From an uncultured Clostridia bacterium (GTDB lineage Bacteria > Bacillota > Clostridia > Christensenellales > Aristaeellaceae): a stretch of 33,442 bases of DNA. Positions 7,724 to 16,143 of this stretch are shown one piece after another. The position numbers and the translations under genes were made by a program. The stretch spans positions 1 to 33,442 of the forward strand of contig CAKUCE010000001.1 in the NCBI GenBank assembly GCA_934643535.1, written 5' to 3'. The notes below the pieces were generated by a model that did not search any database, had not been told where the DNA came from, and worked only from the letters and a program-made list of their open reading frames with translations. Within the stretch, counting starts at the first letter, position 1; the number at the start of each line of letters is the position of its first letter.

Positions 7724-9790
7724 ATGGAAAAATACTTTGGCGTCTGTTACTACCCGGAATTGTATCCCAAACAGAAGCAGGAGGAATTCGTCCGGGAGGA
7801 CATCGAAAATATGCGCCGCGCCCATTTCAACGTGGTGCGTATGGCGGAATTCTGCTGGTGTCTGATGGAGCCGGAGGAGGGCGTATACGATTTTGACTGG
7901 CTGGAAAGGATGATCGGCCGGCTGGGCGAAAACGGCATCTATACGGTGCTGTGTACCCCCACCGCCACGCAGCCCGTCTGGATGGCCCGCAAGTATCCCG
8001 AAACCCTGTATGTGGATAATCAGGGCGTGCAGCGCAGCTACGGAGGGCGGCATTATCATTGCTATAATTCGCCCGTTTTCCGGGACTTTACGGAGAAAAT
8101 CTGTCTGGAAATGAGCCGCCGTTTCGGGAAAAATCCCTATGTGCTGGGCTTTCAGGTGGATAACGAAATGGGACAGGAGCATTCCGGCCGCTGCCAGTGC
8201 CCCGTCTGCCGCCAGAAGTTTAAGGAAGCCATGAAGGAAAAATTTCATGGGAAGATCGACGCGCTGAACGACGCCTTCGGCTCCCTGTTCTGGGGCCAGC
8301 GTTTCGACGATTTCGACCAGGTGGAGCCGCCCGCTGCCGGCCCCCGGGAAGATTCCAAAAACAACGTGGGCTGGCGGGGCACCAACATGCCCGCCCTCCG
8401 GCTGGAATTCGAGCGCTTTGCCAGCGACAGCCTGGTGGACTATTTCCGGCTTCAGCGGGATGCGCTGCGCCGCTTCAGCGATAAGCCCGTCACGCACAAC
8501 ACCACCCATCTGGGCACCAACGCCATTGATTATTTCAAGCTGGCGGAGTACGAGGACGTGGCGGCGGTGGATCATTATCCCTATGCGCTGGACGAGACCA
8601 AGCTGGCTTCCACGTCGGTCTACTCCATGGCCCGCAGCTATAAGCAGCGGGATTTCTGGCTGCTGGAGACCCTCTGCGGCGGCGGCCACGGCAACTGGGC
8701 CTATCAGGGCATGCCCCACGGCACGCCCGGGACCTTCCGGCAGAACATGGCCTTCGCCTATGCGTCCGGCGCGGAGCTGATCACGGCGTTCAAATACTCC
8801 GTGTTTCCTTCCGGGTTTGAAAATCTGGGCTCCGGCCTGATCGACCTGAACCGGATCCCGGGCCGCCGGTACAGGGAATTCTGTCAGGCAGGGGAAGATC
8901 TTGCCGCCTATGAGCCGATTCTGAACCGCACGCGGGTGGTTTCCGAGGTGGCGGTGGTGCTGGACTATAACAGCCTGTGGGCCCATCGCATCAAGCCCAT
9001 TCATAAGGCGTTCACCTATGAGGGCTATGTGCAGCAGCTGGTGGGCCAGCTGGCGGAATGGGGCGTGAATGTGGATATGATCGGCCCGGAGCATCCGCTG
9101 GAGGGATACCGCCTGGTCCTCGTGCCCTTTGCGCCCATCCTGCCGGAGAGCTTCCGCCAAAAGTGCCGGGAATATGTCGAAAAGGGCGGCGATCTGCTGG
9201 CCATGACGATGGCTTTCAGCCGGGACGAATGGGGCAGCGGCATTTTCGAAAAGAGCCCGGTGGGCATGACGGACTTCTTCGGGATGCACGTGGTGGAGAT
9301 GGAGCCGGTTTTCGACGGCCAGACCGACGCGCCCGTGCAGATCGAAGAAGTGACCATCCGCAGCCACTTCTGGCAGGAAACGCTGGAATCGGAGGGGGCA
9401 AAGGTGCTGGGCGCATTTAGCGGCACCTACCGGGACGGCAGGTCCGTGCTGACTGAAAATGCCTATGGAAAAGGCCGCGCCCTGTATCTGGGCACGGCCC
9501 CGGCCCCGGAAGACGCGCCGGCGCTGCTGAGGTGGCTGCTGGACCGCTGCGGCGTGACGCTGCCGCCGGTACGGATGACCTGCGGTCTCAGCGTCGTGAC
9601 CCGTCTTTCGGAAAACGAACGGTACTATTTTGTTTTCAATTCCCTGCCCGAAGAACAGGTCTGCCGCCTGAGCCGCCCGCTGGAAGCGGACTATGGCACC
9701 GGCGAGATGGGGGACGGGCTGCTCCGCCTGCCTGCCAAGGGATTTCAGATCCTTCACGAGCCTGCTTCCGCCGTCAGCCAGTCCAACTGA
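7724..9790 (+). CDS. GH42 beta-galactosidase
   Basis: This 688-residue enzyme belongs to glycoside hydrolase family 42 and should release beta-linked galactose from short galactosides. The order is the (beta/alpha)8 barrel, a trimerisation Rossmann-like domain and a short beta domain. The catalytic acid/base is Glu148 in VDNEMGQE; the nucleophile is Glu315 in FWLLETLCGGG, followed by the NW pair seen in the family. A structural zinc site like that of Thermus A4 beta-galactosidase is visible: Cys113, Cys157, Cys159 and Cys162. No signal peptide, so the substrate must be imported. GGGAGG precedes the ATG. It is divergent from the AraC regulator, and its last 37 bases overlap the convergent SH3-domain gene. 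Confidence 0.93.
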   Translation: MEKYFGVCYYPELYPKQKQEEFVREDIENMRRAHFNVVRMAEFCWCLMEPEEGVYDFDWLERMIGRLGENGIYTVLCTPTATQPVWMARKYPETLYVDNQGVQRSYGGRHYHCYNSPVFRDFTEKICLEMSRRFGKNPYVLGFQVDNEMGQEHSGRCQCPVCRQKFKEAMKEKFHGKIDALNDAFGSLFWGQRFDDFDQVEPPAAGPREDSKNNVGWRGTNMPALRLEFERFASDSLVDYFRLQRDALRRFSDKPVTHNTTHLGTNAIDYFKLAEYEDVAAVDHYPYALDETKLASTSVYSMARSYKQRDFWLLETLCGGGHGNWAYQGMPHGTPGTFRQNMAFAYASGAELITAFKYSVFPSGFENLGSGLIDLNRIPGRRYREFCQAGEDLAAYEPILNRTRVVSEVAVVLDYNSLWAHRIKPIHKAFTYEGYVQQLVGQLAEWGVNVDMIGPEHPLEGYRLVLVPFAPILPESFRQKCREYVEKGGDLLAMTMAFSRDEWGSGIFEKSPVGMTDFFGMHVVEMEPVFDGQTDAPVQIEEVTIRSHFWQETLESEGAKVLGAFSGTYRDGRSVLTENAYGKGRALYLGTAPAPEDAPALLRWLLDRCGVTLPPVRMTCGLSVVTRLSENERYYFVFNSLPEEQVCRLSRPLEADYGTGEMGDGLLRLPAKGFQILHEPASAVSQSN

Positions 9791-12084
9791 ACCGCCATGG
9801 AGGCAATCAGGACCTGATCGGCCCGGACGTAGCCGTAAACGCCCTCGGTGGGCATGGGCCAGCAGATCTCTCCATCGGGGATCATCACATACCACCAGTC
9901 GCCTGATTGGGCCAGCACCAGCATGTGGGTGCTGGCCCCGATTTCGGTTACGGTGGGGTTCAACAGCCCGCCGGGATGCTGCTTCAGGCTTGCGGGCTTC
10001 GGGTTGACGGCGGAACGGGGCATGGAAATAAGGGGAAAGAAAATCTCTTCGTCATGGGGAAGCTCCAGATATTGAGTGACCATGTAGCCGCTCAGACCGC
10101 CTGCCTGTACATTGGCCCAGTCGAAGGGGTCGCCCGGCGCGGTGCCCAGGACCCGGACCAGCACGCCGTCGTCAAAAAGCCCCAAGTCTTTGGAACGGGA
10201 CGAGGTACTCTGCCGCAGGTGAACGCCCTGGCAGACTGCGTATCCGGCAGGGACAACGCTTTTCTGCTCCCATGTCCAGACCTCCTCCTGCGTTCGGGGC
10301 AGATGGCTTTCCTCCAGATACTCCCAATAAGGCGGCAGATTGCTGACACCGGAGCAGGAACCCTGAGAGCCGTCCGGAGTGAAAAACTCGGAATCGTAGG
10401 TAGCGATTTCGTCGGTGGAATCGCCGCAGCGGAACAGGAAGGCCTCCAGCGTATCACGGTTGGCGCGGCGCACGCCCTTCCAGCTGCAATAGGCGGTACG
10501 GGCCGCATCGAAGGGGTACTGCCATATGGGCTTTACAAACAGGCTGTCCGTTTCGGAGGCGGAGAGCTGCCCGTCGATCCGGAACCAGAGCGTGCCCGGC
10601 TCGATGCGGATGCACAGGGGAGTGCCGCCGAAGAGCGCCTTTTCCCCGATGGGATACAGCCGGTCTCCCTGAAACATCACAAACAGCCGTTTCCCGTCCT
10701 TTTCAAAAACGGCCATCCCTTCGGCAATCTCGGACGCGTCGGAAAGACGGTAGGCTCCCGCCGCACATTCCCAGCCGGACAGCATGGGATGGGCGAAAAG
10801 AGCGTTCAGTGCTTCGGGAGCGGGGCCGACGAATTCCACCGCCTGTACCCGCGCCGCGCTGTCTATCAGCGTGCGCTCCCGCACGCCTGTCCGAAACGGG
10901 TCGCCGGTCAGCCCGGCAGCTCCCAGCAGCCCATTCTCTGCCAGCACGTCGCGGAAACGGTCTTCCAGTGCCGGCGGCCAGTTCATCTCGCTGCCATAGC
11001 AGGAGCTGAAAAATAGCCGCACGGCCAGGGCCGCGGCTTCCTCGCCGTCCCATTCCAGCGCCAGCAGATCCTTCAGGCCGGGAACGGGCCACGACACCTC
11101 CCATTGCTCCAGTGCGGCGGCCATGGCCCGGCGGCTTTCGGCGTTCCAGTGCAGAAACCAGCCTTCTTCCCGGGCTTCCCGCAGCACCGCCTGAATGGAG
11201 TTTTCGCCCGGATAGCGGGAGTTGCAGGGATTGGTGGAAAAGGGATTGGAGGAGGCGATCAGCGCTCCGTCCTGTATCTGATAGGTGCAGGTGTAGGCGT
11301 AGTCCTTGCCCTTGGGCCGTGCCCGAACGATCCAGCGGTCGTCTTCCTCCGAAACGGAGTAGTCGAAGCTGGTTTCCGTTTCTTCCGGCGTATAGCCGTA
11401 GACCTCGGTCAGGTAGTCCTGCAGATCGTCAAATCCGGGCGCGCCGCTGCGAACCGCTTCTTCTCCCGTTACGCTGGAAAGATTGGGCTCGTACAGCATG
11501 ACCCGAAATTCCGGCTCCAGCTGGGCCGCAAAACGCGCAAAGCCCTGCCAGCAGGAATAATCCCCCTGCATTTCCGTATAGGCGTTCTCGCCGTCCCGAT
11601 AGCCCGCCGTATTTCGAAAGCCTTCGATCTCGTCGCTGCTCAGATGGCCGTTGAGGGCATAGGTGATCTCGCGTCCCAGATAGGCGAAGTCGTTGTGAGC
11701 CTCGCTGTCCAGCAGCGCGTCATCCCGTGGAAGAAGGCGAAAGTCCAGACCGCCGGTATTGTCGATTCGGCCCACATAGCCCGTTTCGGGAGTCAGCTCA
11801 ACGGTGCAGACCGTTTCGCCCTGCGCCGCGCTGACCAGCCAGCGCCCGTTCTTTTTCTGGGCCGACCATTGAGCGGCGCTGGCGTCCCGCCCGAACAGAG
11901 GCGAGGACAGAATGGCCTGCGCCCGGGCGATGGCTTCCTCTTCGGAGGCGACCGGCCCCTGCGGCAGCGCGCTCACGTCTTCCGGCGAAGGAACGGATGC
12001 GGCAAAGGCTCCAAGCGGGAATAGAAACAGAAGAAACAACAGAAGACAGACTGAAAGAGATCCTGCGCTCGTTTTCATTCTCAT
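9754..12084 (-). CDS. Exported protein with two C-terminal bacterial SH3 domains
   Basis: A 776-residue protein of unknown function. It starts with a clear signal peptide: MRMK, a long Leu/Phe-rich core, then a cleavage site near AFA|A at ~28. I chose the ATG at 12084 because GGGAGGG lies just upstream; an extension to 12132 would add 16 residues before the signal peptide. An N-terminal stretch (~35-110) with AIARAQAIL and TVELTPETGYVGRI resembles a PepSY-like fold, and this is tentative. The middle is not recognised. Two SH3b-like domains close the protein: ~618-671 (GVHLRQSTSS...) and ~701-765. SH3b domains commonly bind cell wall, so the protein is probably displayed or released outside the membrane. 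No lipobox and no sorting motif. The stop overlaps the end of the GH42 gene. Confidence 0.75.
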   Translation of the reverse strand: MRMKTSAGSLSVCLLLFLLFLFPLGAFAASVPSPEDVSALPQGPVASEEEAIARAQAILSSPLFGRDASAAQWSAQKKNGRWLVSAAQGETVCTVELTPETGYVGRIDNTGGLDFRLLPRDDALLDSEAHNDFAYLGREITYALNGHLSSDEIEGFRNTAGYRDGENAYTEMQGDYSCWQGFARFAAQLEPEFRVMLYEPNLSSVTGEEAVRSGAPGFDDLQDYLTEVYGYTPEETETSFDYSVSEEDDRWIVRARPKGKDYAYTCTYQIQDGALIASSNPFSTNPCNSRYPGENSIQAVLREAREEGWFLHWNAESRRAMAAALEQWEVSWPVPGLKDLLALEWDGEEAAALAVRLFFSSCYGSEMNWPPALEDRFRDVLAENGLLGAAGLTGDPFRTGVRERTLIDSAARVQAVEFVGPAPEALNALFAHPMLSGWECAAGAYRLSDASEIAEGMAVFEKDGKRLFVMFQGDRLYPIGEKALFGGTPLCIRIEPGTLWFRIDGQLSASETDSLFVKPIWQYPFDAARTAYCSWKGVRRANRDTLEAFLFRCGDSTDEIATYDSEFFTPDGSQGSCSGVSNLPPYWEYLEESHLPRTQEEVWTWEQKSVVPAGYAVCQGVHLRQSTSSRSKDLGLFDDGVLVRVLGTAPGDPFDWANVQAGGLSGYMVTQYLELPHDEEIFFPLISMPRSAVNPKPASLKQHPGGLLNPTVTEIGASTHMLVLAQSGDWWYVMIPDGEICWPMPTEGVYGYVRADQVLIASMAVQLDWLTAEAGS

Positions 12085-12209
12085 GAACGAACCCTCCCGA
12101 AACGGTACAAAGAATGGGGTCTCCGATTTCAAAAATGGAACGAACGGAAATGGGAAAATCTTCCGAATGGAGGAGAAAAAGAAGGCGAAGTTTACAAATG
12201 TGTACCGAA

Positions 12210-12241
12210 AAAGGCGTTTCAGAAAAATCTGAAATGCCTTT
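12210..12241 (-). terminator. Rho-independent terminator after the citrate-synthase-like gene
   Basis: On the minus strand AAAGGCATTTCAGA pairs with TCTGAAACGCCTTT around a short T loop (one mismatch), and is followed by further T residues. It begins 14 bases past the stop codon at 12256. Confidence 0.75.
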
Positions 12242-12255
12242 CAAATGCCGCAGCC

Positions 12256-13650
12256 TTACCGGCTCTTGTGGAACAAAAGCCGTTCATACCGTTCGGGATC
12301 GGCGTCCCGAACCATGATCTCCAATTCCTCGTCGCCCATGACGGTGTTGCGGCCGCTTTCGTAAAGCGCGTCCACCATTTTCTTCACGGCCAGCACCAGC
12401 GAATCCTGCTTATCCACCTGATGCTTGCCCTTGAGACGGAAGAAGGAATTGATCCAGTGGGCGATGCCGGCAAGACCGCTGTGCGCGTCCACGGCCACCG
12501 TGGCGGGCCGGTTCAGGATGGCGGCGGTGTCGAAAATGTTGTAGATTTCCTCGTCCTTCAGCAGGCCGTCGGCGTGGATGCCGGCTCGGGTCACGTTGAA
12601 GTGACGACCCACGAAGGGCTGACGGGGGCTGATCTCCAACCCGATTTCCCGCTCCATGAACTCGGCGATCTCGGTCACGGCGGTCAGATCCATGCCGTCG
12701 GTGGTGCCGCGCAGGGCCTGATACTCGATGGCCATGGCTTCCAGCGGGCAGTTGCCCGTGCGTTCGCCGATGCCCAGAAGCGAGCAGTTTACGCTGGAAC
12801 AGCCGTACAGCCAGGCCGTGCCCGCATTGCTGACCACCTTGTAGAAGTCGTTGTGCCCGTGCCATTCCAACTGGGCGGACGGGATCTGCGCGTAGTGATG
12901 CAGGCCGTATACGATGCCGGGCACACTGCGGGGCAGCGCCGCACCGGGGTAGCTGACGCCATAGCCCATGGTATCGCAGGCGCGGATCTTGATGGGAATA
13001 CCGCTTTCGGCGCTCAGATCCATCAGCTGCTCCGCGAAGGGCAGCACGAAGCCGTAGAAATCCGCCCGGGTGATGTCCTCGAAGTGGCAGCGGGGCACGA
13101 TGCCGCGATCCAGCGCCGCCTTAACGATGGCCAGATACTTTTCCAACGCCTGCGAACGGTTCAGGTGCATTTTTTTGAAGATGTGGTAGTCGCTGCAGGA
13201 AACCAGCACGCCGGTCTCCTTTACGCCCGCCGCCTTCACCAGCTCGAAGTCCTTTTCGTTGGCCCGGATCCACGTGGTGATCTCGGGAAATTCCAGCCCC
13301 AGATCCTGACACATTTCCAGCGCTTCCCGATCCTTGGGAGTGTAGAGGAAAAATTCGCTCTGCCGGATCAGGCCCTTGGGTCCGCCCATCCGGGATTCCA
13401 GCTGGAACAGCTTGACGATCTGCTGGGGCGTAAAGGGGCTGACGCTCTGCTGGCCGTCCCGGAAGGTGGTATCCGTCATCCAGATCTCATCCGGCACGCA
13501 GATGGGCACCAGACGATTGTTGAAAGCGATCTTGGGGATGGCTTCATAATCGAAAATCTCCCGGTACAGGTTGGGTTCCTCAACATCCTGCAGTTGATAC
13601 TTGTATTTGGACTGCATCAGCTGATTGGTTTTTTTGCTGAATTCAAGCAT
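12256..13650 (-). CDS. Isopropylmalate synthase homologue, probably Re-citrate synthase
   Basis: A 464-residue acyl-CoA/2-oxoacid aldol-condensing enzyme of the HMGL-like/isopropylmalate synthase superfamily. The active-site DTTFRDGQQS loop has Arg64-Asp65, and the metal-binding EWHGHND segment has His264 and His266, followed by NCSLLGIGERTGN. It has a ~55-residue N-terminal extension before the barrel and lacks the C-terminal leucine-sensing domain of LeuA. This layout and segments such as GGPKGLIRQSEFFLYTPKDRE resemble the clostridial Re-citrate synthase group (Clostridium kluyveri type) as I recall it. Homocitrate synthase is less likely because this genome makes diaminopimelate. The ATG directly follows the aminotransferase TGA. 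Specificity is inferred. Confidence 0.72.
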   Translation of the reverse strand: MLEFSKKTNQLMQSKYKYQLQDVEEPNLYREIFDYEAIPKIAFNNRLVPICVPDEIWMTDTTFRDGQQSVSPFTPQQIVKLFQLESRMGGPKGLIRQSEFFLYTPKDREALEMCQDLGLEFPEITTWIRANEKDFELVKAAGVKETGVLVSCSDYHIFKKMHLNRSQALEKYLAIVKAALDRGIVPRCHFEDITRADFYGFVLPFAEQLMDLSAESGIPIKIRACDTMGYGVSYPGAALPRSVPGIVYGLHHYAQIPSAQLEWHGHNDFYKVVSNAGTAWLYGCSSVNCSLLGIGERTGNCPLEAMAIEYQALRGTTDGMDLTAVTEIAEFMEREIGLEISPRQPFVGRHFNVTRAGIHADGLLKDEEIYNIFDTAAILNRPATVAVDAHSGLAGIAHWINSFFRLKGKHQVDKQDSLVLAVKKMVDALYESGRNTVMGDEELEIMVRDADPERYERLLFHKSR

Positions 13651-14850
13651 TCAGTTCAGCTCCTTTACAAAATCTGCCAGACGGTTCATGCCTTCCTCGA
13701 TGGCCTCCATGCTGGTGGCGTAGCTCAGACGGCAGAAGCCGTCCGCCAGGAAGGATTCGCCGGGCACGATCACGGCATGCTGCTTTTCCAGAAGCGCGTT
13801 GGCAAAATCACTGCTGCTGGCGATCACCTTGCCGTCCAGACGCTTGCCCAGCAGGGGACGCACGTCCATCATCACGTAGAACGCGCCGTCGGGCTTGTTG
13901 CAGCTCAGACCGGGGATGGCGTTGATCCGCTCCACGATCCGGTCGCGGCGCTGCTGGAAAGCCTGACGCATGGTCTCCACGCAGGTCTGGTCGCCGCGGA
14001 GGGCCACGGCGGCGGCGTGCTGGGCGGCGCTGTTGGGCGCGGAGGTGGACTGGCTCTGGTAGTTGGTCATGGCTTTGATCACGTCCCGCGGCCCGGCGGT
14101 GTAGCCGATGCGGAAGCCGGTCATGGCGTAGGACTTGCTGACACCGTTTACCACCAGCGTATGCGCTTTGGCCTCCTCGCCGAGGGAGGCGATGGAGCAG
14201 GGCCTTTCGCCGGTGTAAAGCAGCTTTTCGTAAATTTCGTCGGAGACGATGTAGAAATCATGCTCGATGGCCAGCTGCATGACGTTTTCCATCTGCTTCC
14301 GGTTCCAGACGCAGCCGGTGGGGTTATTGGGGGAGGTCAGCAGGAAAGCCTTGGTACGGGGCGTGATGGCGGCCAGGATTTCGCCGTTGGTGGGCACGAA
14401 GCCGTGCTCTTTTTTCATTTCGACGAAAATGGGCGTGCCTCCTGCCATACGAACCATCTCCGGGTAGCTGACCCAGCAGGGGGTGGGAATGATCACCTCG
14501 TCGCCGGGATCGAGAAGAGTCTGGAACAGGGTATAGAGCGAATGCTTGGCACCGTTGGAGACGATGATCTCCTGCGGGTCATAATGCAGGCCGTGGTCTT
14601 CTTCAAAACGGTGGATGATCGCCTCTTTCAACTCGGCGGTGCCGCTGACGGGCGTATAGCGGGTCATGTTCTGATCCATGGCTTCCTTCATGGCGTTGCG
14701 GATGGGCAGGGGCGTATCAAAATCGGGCTCGCCGGCGGCAAAGCTGACCACGCTGACGCCCTGAGCCTTCAGGGCCTTGGCCTTGGCGTCCATCGCAAGA
14801 GTAGCGGACGGAGCGATCCTCCGTGCTTTTTCCGAAATCGTGCGGGGCAT
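13651..14850 (-). CDS. Class I pyridoxal-phosphate aminotransferase, aspartate aminotransferase type
   Basis: A 399-residue PLP enzyme of fold type I, subgroup I-alpha. Visible motifs are AAGEPDFDTP, the SPNNPTG loop, the YIVSDEIYEKL strand with the PLP-binding Asp, and Lys239 in NGVSKSYAMTGFRIG, the Schiff-base lysine. The FCRLSY arginine near the C-terminus binds the substrate carboxylate. The family usually transfers the amino group between aspartate and 2-oxoglutarate; some members prefer other amino acids. I place the start at 14850, where GGGAGGT lies upstream; a 46-residue extension would cross the promoter. It is followed without a gap by the Re-citrate-synthase-like gene, so together they may feed glutamate and aspartate synthesis. 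Confidence 0.87.
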   Translation of the reverse strand: MPRTISEKARRIAPSATLAMDAKAKALKAQGVSVVSFAAGEPDFDTPLPIRNAMKEAMDQNMTRYTPVSGTAELKEAIIHRFEEDHGLHYDPQEIIVSNGAKHSLYTLFQTLLDPGDEVIIPTPCWVSYPEMVRMAGGTPIFVEMKKEHGFVPTNGEILAAITPRTKAFLLTSPNNPTGCVWNRKQMENVMQLAIEHDFYIVSDEIYEKLLYTGERPCSIASLGEEAKAHTLVVNGVSKSYAMTGFRIGYTAGPRDVIKAMTNYQSQSTSAPNSAAQHAAAVALRGDQTCVETMRQAFQQRRDRIVERINAIPGLSCNKPDGAFYVMMDVRPLLGKRLDGKVIASSSDFANALLEKQHAVIVPGESFLADGFCRLSYATSMEAIEEGMNRLADFVKELN

Positions 14851-14971
14851 AATGGAAACCTCCCTCGTCAGGCAGAGCCTGAATACTGGACAAATGAAAG
14901 TTTTTTGGTTCCTTCCTGCAAAATGCACCGTTGGGGCGGGAAGGGCGGCAGCCGTTGCCGCGACAGGACAC

Positions 14972-15000
14972 AGTATAGCATACGTCAAAAAATAAGTAAA
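14972..15000 (-). promoter_or_regulatory. Extended -10 promoter for the aminotransferase operon
   Basis: On the minus strand TGC-TATACT (-10 at 14972-14977) lies 17 bases from TTTACT (14995-15000). The same TATGCTATACT string occurs in the dapF promoter. From here to 15274 no gene is visible: there is an A/T-rich stretch, then GC-rich short inverted repeats at ~15075-15150. Confidence 0.6.
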
Positions 15001-15274
15001 GTGCGCGAATGATTATTTTTTGCTCTTCTTTCGTGAAAAAGAAGAAAAATGAATTTTTGAATTGCAGTTTCTGCATATGGAGTCCCGAAGGAGCTGCTCC
15101 CGGCGCTTTGGCGTTCCCGGATGCATTCCCTGCCCGGAAATGCCGGGACTGCCTGCGGTGTTTTCAGGTTGGCCATATTTTGTTAACGATTCCGCCGTCA
15201 AACCATCACCTGACGCACAGATAAATTTCCTATCCTCAAACTGCTGATGAAACGGCGAAAGGAGAGAAACGGAA

Positions 15275-15418
15275 TTGATCGAGGTACGGCATTTGTCCAA
15301 GCGTTACGGAACGCATCTGGCGGTGGACGACCTGTCGTTTTCCATCGACAGGGGCGTGGTGTACGGTTTCCTTGGCCCGAATGGCGCAGGAATTAAACAC
15401 AAACACAATAAACATTAA
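15275..15418 (+). pseudogene. Truncated ABC transporter ATPase, cut inside Walker A
   Basis: Reading from a TTG with AAAGGAG upstream, 39 residues match the start of an ABC-2/gliding-type ATPase: IEVRHLSKRYG, the VDDLSF strand, and YGFLGPNGAG. At that point, where GKS/T must follow in Walker A, the frame passes into IKHKHNKH and stops. Nothing of the rest of the ATPase is present downstream. The cut coincides with the start of an A-rich tail and terminator that belong to foreign sequence. The product cannot bind ATP. Confidence 0.85.
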
Positions 15419-15448
15419 AAAAAGCCGGGGATCACTCCCCGGCTTTTT
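15417..15448. terminator. Bidirectional terminator brought in with the phage-like fragment
   Basis: GCCGGGG (15424-15430) and CCCCGGC (15437-15443) form a perfect 7-bp stem flanked by seven A and five T residues, so it can act in both directions. On the minus strand it contains the stop codon of the phage-like gene in its loop, as in compact phage genomes. On the plus strand it would block transcription from the ATPase stub into the downstream genes. Confidence 0.8.
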
Positions 15449-15671
15449 CGTGTTCCAAGTCTGCCAGCCTGTGGTTGATGACTTTGATCTGTTCTTCCAC
15501 CACCGGCATTCTTTGGGCAAAATTGTTGTGCGCCCTCACTTCCCGCGTCAGCTCTTTGATCTGCACGTCCGTTACCGCCTGCGACGTTTTGATACTGTTT
15601 TCCACCTTGCGGTTGCTGGCCGCGTTGGTGATGATAACCCCTACAAGGGCCATCACCAGTCCCTTTACCAG
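15432..15671 (-). pseudogene. 5'-truncated phage-type small membrane/coiled-coil gene
   Basis: The minus-strand frame encodes a short hydrophobic stretch (LVKGLVMALVGVII) followed by a predicted coiled coil with KELTREVRAHNNFAQR and VINHRLADLEHEKAGE. This pattern is common in small Firmicute phage proteins of the lysis or tail-end region that resemble XhlA or holin accessory proteins. The open frame runs without a convincing start or Shine-Dalgarno up to ~15671, where GldG-like sequence begins, so its 5' end has been lost. A GTG at 15656 could serve only as a chance start. The assignment to phage is from pattern, not a database match. Confidence 0.65.
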
Positions 15672-15672
15672 T

Positions 15673-16143
15673 GGGCGGTACTACATTCTGGTGCCCATGG
15701 CGCAGCCTCTTGAGGAGACGGAGGATTCTTCCGCTACGGTCACGTGGCTGCTGACCACCTCCGAAAGCGCCTATACCAAGGCGGCGGGCATGAACGCCGC
15801 CACCGTGGAAAAAGAGGACGGCGACGAAGAAGGTCAGTTCCATGTGGCGGCTGCGTCCGAGCTGGGCGAAGGGCGGCTGGTGTGGATCGCTTCGTCGGAA
15901 TTTCTGGACGATAACGTGAACGCCATGGTGTCCGGGGCCAACGGCAATCTGCTGATGAACGCCGTGGACTGGATGGCCGGGCAGGAGGAGACCATCTCCA
16001 TCCGCGCCAAGAGTCTGGATGAGGACGGCCTGACCGTGACCGGCGCGGAGAACTCCCTGTGGAGCGCCGTGATGATCGGCATCCTTCCCGCCGCGCTGAT
16101 CGCGCTGGGCATTGTGATCTGCATAAGGAGGAAACGGCGTTGA
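15673..16143 (+). pseudogene. C-terminal remnant of a GldG-like ABC-associated protein
   Basis: From GRYYILVPMAQPLEE onward (~155 residues) the frame matches the end of GldG/ABC-type auxiliary proteins. It includes the TWLLTTSESAY and GRLVWIASSEFLDD segments, and NLLMNAVDWMAG followed by one C-terminal membrane helix and a RRKRR tail. Intact members are about 450-500 residues and are preceded by an ATPase and a permease. Here the first two-thirds, the whole permease and most of the ATPase are missing. Its TGA overlaps the TTG start of the DUF4340 gene. There is no credible start of its own. Confidence 0.82.

Noticed and set aside
7652..9895. A 747-residue minus-strand frame opposite the GH42 gene
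   Set aside because: It mirrors the GH42 codons, has no recognisable domain, and would overlap the AraC/GH42 promoter region.
12268..15012. A 914-residue plus-strand reading frame opposite the citrate-synthase-like and aminotransferase genes
   Set aside because: It is a shadow frame made possible by high GC and third-position bias. It has no family match, no ribosome binding site and a biased His/Gly/Val composition, while the minus strand carries two clear enzymes.
15381..15705. ATGGCGCAG repeats as target-site duplication of a transposon
   Set aside because: The right copy lies inside authentic GldG-like coding sequence some 25 bases past the likely junction, and there are no terminal inverted repeats or transposase, so it may be chance.
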